Shown here piece after piece: positions 62,171-64,000 of a stretch of 64,000 bases of DNA (its first letter is position 1; each line of letters starts with the position of its first letter). The notes below the pieces were generated by a model. It was not told the origin of the DNA and made no database searches. It saw nothing but the letters and a program-made list of their open reading frames with translations. The DNA is from Nocardioides cavernaquae. Lineage in GTDB: Bacteria; Actinomycetota; Actinomycetes; Propionibacteriales; Nocardioidaceae. The position numbers were made by a program, and so were the translations under genes. Where the stretch lies: assembly GCF_003600895.1 (NCBI RefSeq), contig NZ_QYRP01000002.1, forward strand, positions 930,001 through 994,000, read 5' to 3'.

Positions 62171-62913
62171 CGCAGTGCCTCTTCGGAGAGCAGGTCGTCC
62201 GGGCCCTGCATGGACCGACCACCGGACTCGTCGACGACCAGGCCGTCACGGAGGAACACGACCCGGTCAGCCCAGGCGGCGTGGCGCGGTTCGTGCGTGA
62301 CGAGCACCCCTGCGGCGCCTGCGTCGCAGCGGGCGCGGAGCAGCTGGAGGATCTCTTCGCCGGTCTCGGTGTCGAGTGCACCCGTCGGCTCGTCGGCCAG
62401 GATCAGCCGGCGGTCCCCGACGATGGCCCGGGCGATGGCGATGCGCTGCTGCTGGCCGCCGGACATGTCGTCCGGGTAGCGGTCGGCAAGATCGGCGATG
62501 CCGACCTCGTCGAGGGCAGCGATGGCCGCGGCGCGGGCCACTCCGGCGCGGACGCCGTCGAGCTCCTGCGGGAGGGCGACGTTCTCGGCGGCGGTCAGGG
62601 CCGGGATCAGGTTGAAGTCCTGGAAGACGTAGCCCACCGTCGTACGCCGCAAGCGTGCGCGCTGCGTCTGCGACAGGCCGACCACGGAGGTGCCGTCGAT
62701 GATGACGTCGCCGGCGGTCGGCTTGTCGAGTCCACCCGCGAGGTGGAGCAGGGTCGACTTGCCGGAACCGGACGGCCCCATGACCGCGACCAGCTCACCC
62801 GGACGGGCGGTGAAGGTGATCCCGCGGAGCGCGTGGACCTGGGCAGCGCCGACACCGTGCACGCGTGTGACGTCGGCCAGGGTGAGGACGGGGTTGAGGT
62901 TCGGGACGTTCAT
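62167..62913 (-). CDS. ABC transporter ATPase (MacB/LolD-like)
   Basis: 248 residues. Walker A GPSGSGKST (about residue 45), Q-loop YVFQDFNLIPALTAAENVALP, signature MSGGQQQR, Walker B LILADEPTGALD and VTHEPRHAAWADR. These define the MacB/LolD/FtsE class that partners FtsX-like permeases. ATG 62913 overlaps the PadR stop (ATGA), and its stop overlaps the permease start (ATGA), so regulator, ATPase and permease form one translation-coupled operon. Confidence 0.94.
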   Translation of the reverse strand: MNVPNLNPVLTLADVTRVHGVGAAQVHALRGITFTARPGELVAVMGPSGSGKSTLLHLAGGLDKPTAGDVIIDGTSVVGLSQTQRARLRRTTVGYVFQDFNLIPALTAAENVALPQELDGVRAGVARAAAIAALDEVGIADLADRYPDDMSGGQQQRIAIARAIVGDRRLILADEPTGALDTETGEEILQLLRARCDAGAAGVLVTHEPRHAAWADRVVFLRDGLVVDESGGRSMQGPDDLLSEEALR

Positions 62914-63473
62914 CGGAGACGCTCCTCTGCAGTGGCAGTGCGGGTGGCGAGCCGGCGAAGGCGGGTCTCGCAGTGGTCGAGCCAGCGGAGTTCGGCCTCC
63001 GCGGCGAAGATCAGGGAGTCGAGGACCAGGCTCCAGGCCAGGTCGGCGAGCTCGTCGGTCGAAGCGGAGCGCTTCAGCCGGGTGTAGTCCTGGAGGGCAG
63101 TCATGGTCGAGCCACGCTGCCGCTGCACCAGGGCGGTGACGTCGACCCCGGGGAGCGTGACCGCGATGGCCAGCTTGATGGCCAGCTCGTCGCGCGGCGG
63201 CTGCCCGCGACCCACTGGCTCGTCGAACCAGGTCGCCACCTCGACGCGACCATCGGTCGTGATCTCGTAGCTGTGCTTGCCGTCCTCGGACTCGTCGCCC
63301 TCGGCGACCCCCTGGATCAGGCCGTCCCGCTCGAGACGGGTCAGCGTCGTGTAGACCTGCCCGATGTTGAGCGGCCACGTGGCACCCGTGCGTCCTTCGA
63401 ACTCACTGCGCAGCTGGTAGCCGTACATCGGTCCCTGCTCGAGCAGAGCCAGCAGTGCATGTCGTACTGACAT
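62910..63473 (-). CDS. PadR-family transcriptional regulator
   Basis: 187 residues. PadR winged helix (about 1-80): RHALLALLEQGPMYGYQL, the FEGRTGATWPLNIGQVYTTLTRLERDGLI segment in two parts, then a C-terminal dimerisation helix domain. Members repress multidrug exporters and are released by the drug itself. ATG 63473 has GGGGGA upstream. Being the first gene of the exporter operon and carrying tandem operators in its promoter, it is probably autorepressing. Confidence 0.93.
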   Translation of the reverse strand: MSVRHALLALLEQGPMYGYQLRSEFEGRTGATWPLNIGQVYTTLTRLERDGLIQGVAEGDESEDGKHSYEITTDGRVEVATWFDEPVGRGQPPRDELAIKLAIAVTLPGVDVTALVQRQRGSTMTALQDYTRLKRSASTDELADLAWSLVLDSLIFAAEAELRWLDHCETRLRRLATRTATAEERLR

Positions 63474-63488
63474 CGTTCCCCCTTCCGA

Positions 63489-63514
63489 ATACTCGGTATG
63501 CACATACTAGGTAT
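63489..63514. promoter_or_regulatory. Tandem PadR operators
   Basis: Two adjacent 15-bp repeats, ATACTCGGTATGCAC (63489-63503) and ATACTAGGTATGCAC (63504-63518), differ by one base. Each contains a palindrome ATAC-N3-GTAT (63489-63499 and 63504-63514). The upstream copy covers the -10 box of the PadR promoter. Confidence 0.7.
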
Positions 63515-63531
63515 GCACGAGCCGATGTCAA
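63504..63531 (-). promoter_or_regulatory. Vegetative promoter of the PadR-ABC operon
   Basis: On the minus strand TTGACA (63531-63526), 16-nt spacer and TAGTAT (63509-63504): a perfect -35 and a good -10. Confidence 0.65.
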
Positions 63532-63541
63532 GGAAATTCGG

Positions 63542-63571
63542 TTGAGAGGCCCGCGCGCGGCGTCGTACTGT
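63542..63571 (+). promoter_or_regulatory. Promoter of the RIO-kinase gene
   Basis: TTGAGA (63542-63547), 18-nt spacer, TACTGT (63566-63571). It stands back to back with the PadR promoter, 10 bp between the -35 boxes. Confidence 0.5.
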
Positions 63572-63619
63572 CGGCTCCGTGCCGCTCCCGACGAGCGCCT
63601 GATGAGAGGAGTCGTGACA

Positions 63620-64000
63620 TGTCCATCGCTGTTTTCGGCCTGCCCGCCGACCACCTCTTCCCTCCCAGGAGCACGCATGCACTCCGAGGAACTCCCCTCA
63701 CCTGACCAGTCGATCGACCGGGCCTTCGTCGTCGACTTCATCCCGTACGACGACGGCGACCCCGACCACGACGACGCGCTCGGCGACGGGCGCCGCTGGT
63801 CGACCTGGCTCGACGTCGAGCCGCTCTGCCGCGGTCCGCAGCCGCGCCCCGACTGGATCGTGACCTCCCAGGGCGCGATCGACACCGAGCTCGGGGTCCT
63901 CAAGTCTGGCAAGGAGGCCGACGCCTTCCTGATCGAGCGCGCCGACCCCCACCTCCCTGACCAGGGCGTCGTGATGGTCGCGAAGCGCTACCGGACCAGT
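63620..64000 (+). CDS. RIO-type serine kinase, N-terminal part (cut by window end)
   Basis: Start of a bacterial RIO1-family protein kinase; the frame runs off the window. The visible part includes WSTWLDVEPLCRGPQPRPDW and then DTELGVLKSGKEADAFLIER and VVMVAKRYR. These match the RIO glycine-rich loop (GKEADAFL) and the ATP-binding lysine (AKRYR); the catalytic and metal loops are beyond the end. Two in-frame ATGs have good ribosome-binding sites: 63620 (AGAGGAG, 7 nt) and 63677 (AGGAG, 5 nt). I list the longer one. The first 19 residues are not needed for the domain, so the true start is open. Confidence 0.8.

Overview
The window is a very GC-rich chromosomal segment from an actinobacterium, most likely a member of the Nocardioidaceae (Nocardioides-like). 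The evidence is the gene families present: a tRNA-adenosine-deaminase-associated protein beside tadA, a SigK/RskA pair, a SigE-family ECF factor, a DUF222/HNH protein, a TIGR03084 protein, a DUF779 partner of an aldehyde dehydrogenase and a class-II HelD. Several genes also start 6-7 nt after a TAnnnT box, as in leaderless actinobacterial transcripts. The species assignment is inference. There is no rRNA, CRISPR array, prophage or intact insertion sequence, and no gene-free stretch longer than 300 bases.

Layout, left to right. 1-7 kb holds housekeeping and transport genes: LysE exporter, a small ParB-like protein with a LytR_C protein, a cation/proton antiporter, an exported glycerophosphodiesterase, and a MoxR/VWA pair. 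7-11 kb is a Baeyer-Villiger monooxygenase / patatin / SDR operon with a divergent TetR gene. 11-14.2 kb holds a secreted astacin-like metalloprotease, a CsbD stress protein with a sigma-B-like promoter, and two SDR genes that diverge from one compact promoter. 14.3-18.1 kb is the clearest accessory region: a lower-GC two-gene cassette (alpha/beta hydrolase with an unknown C-terminal domain, plus a large TPR/HEAT-like protein), then a frameshifted transposase tail, ending at the 3' end of tRNA-Ser(CGA).

18.4-22.6 kb is an aldehyde-oxidation locus: a GAF-domain regulator, aldehyde dehydrogenase, DUF779 protein and hydrolase. It has a paired GCAACGT motif upstream of both regulator and target, and a perfect TGTGA-N6-TCACA site on the dehydrogenase promoter. 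22.6-30.1 kb holds tadA, upp, a polytopic membrane protein, HelD, an ECF sigma factor with a large membrane partner, and an enoyl-CoA hydratase. 30.2-38.3 kb is a SigK regulon: molybdopterin oxidoreductase, MPT70/83-like fasciclin lipoprotein, SigK, RskA, a fused FAD-oxidoreductase/DUF1365 protein, a CFA-synthase-like methyltransferase, a DUF1295 membrane protein and a glutathione peroxidase. SigK-like promoters precede the first two genes. It looks like an oxidative-stress and membrane-lipid-remodelling module.

38.3-42.8 kb is mixed: a Pcm-like methyltransferase, a BTAD regulator, a DUF222/HNH protein, an orphan and a VOC protein. 42.9-49.6 kb is a livFG-fadD-livHMK uptake operon with an acyl-CoA ligase inside it and a second TGTGA-N6-TCACA site in front. 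49.7-58.9 kb is an opposing acyl-CoA catabolic operon (TetR, TIGR03084, AtuA-like, two acyl-CoA dehydrogenases, carboxylase beta and alpha) whose order matches M. tuberculosis Rv0972c-Rv0976c. The two neighbouring operons could together import, activate and degrade a carboxylic acid. 59-64 kb has an RDD protein, a PadR-controlled ABC exporter with tandem operators, and the start of a RIO-type kinase cut by the window end.
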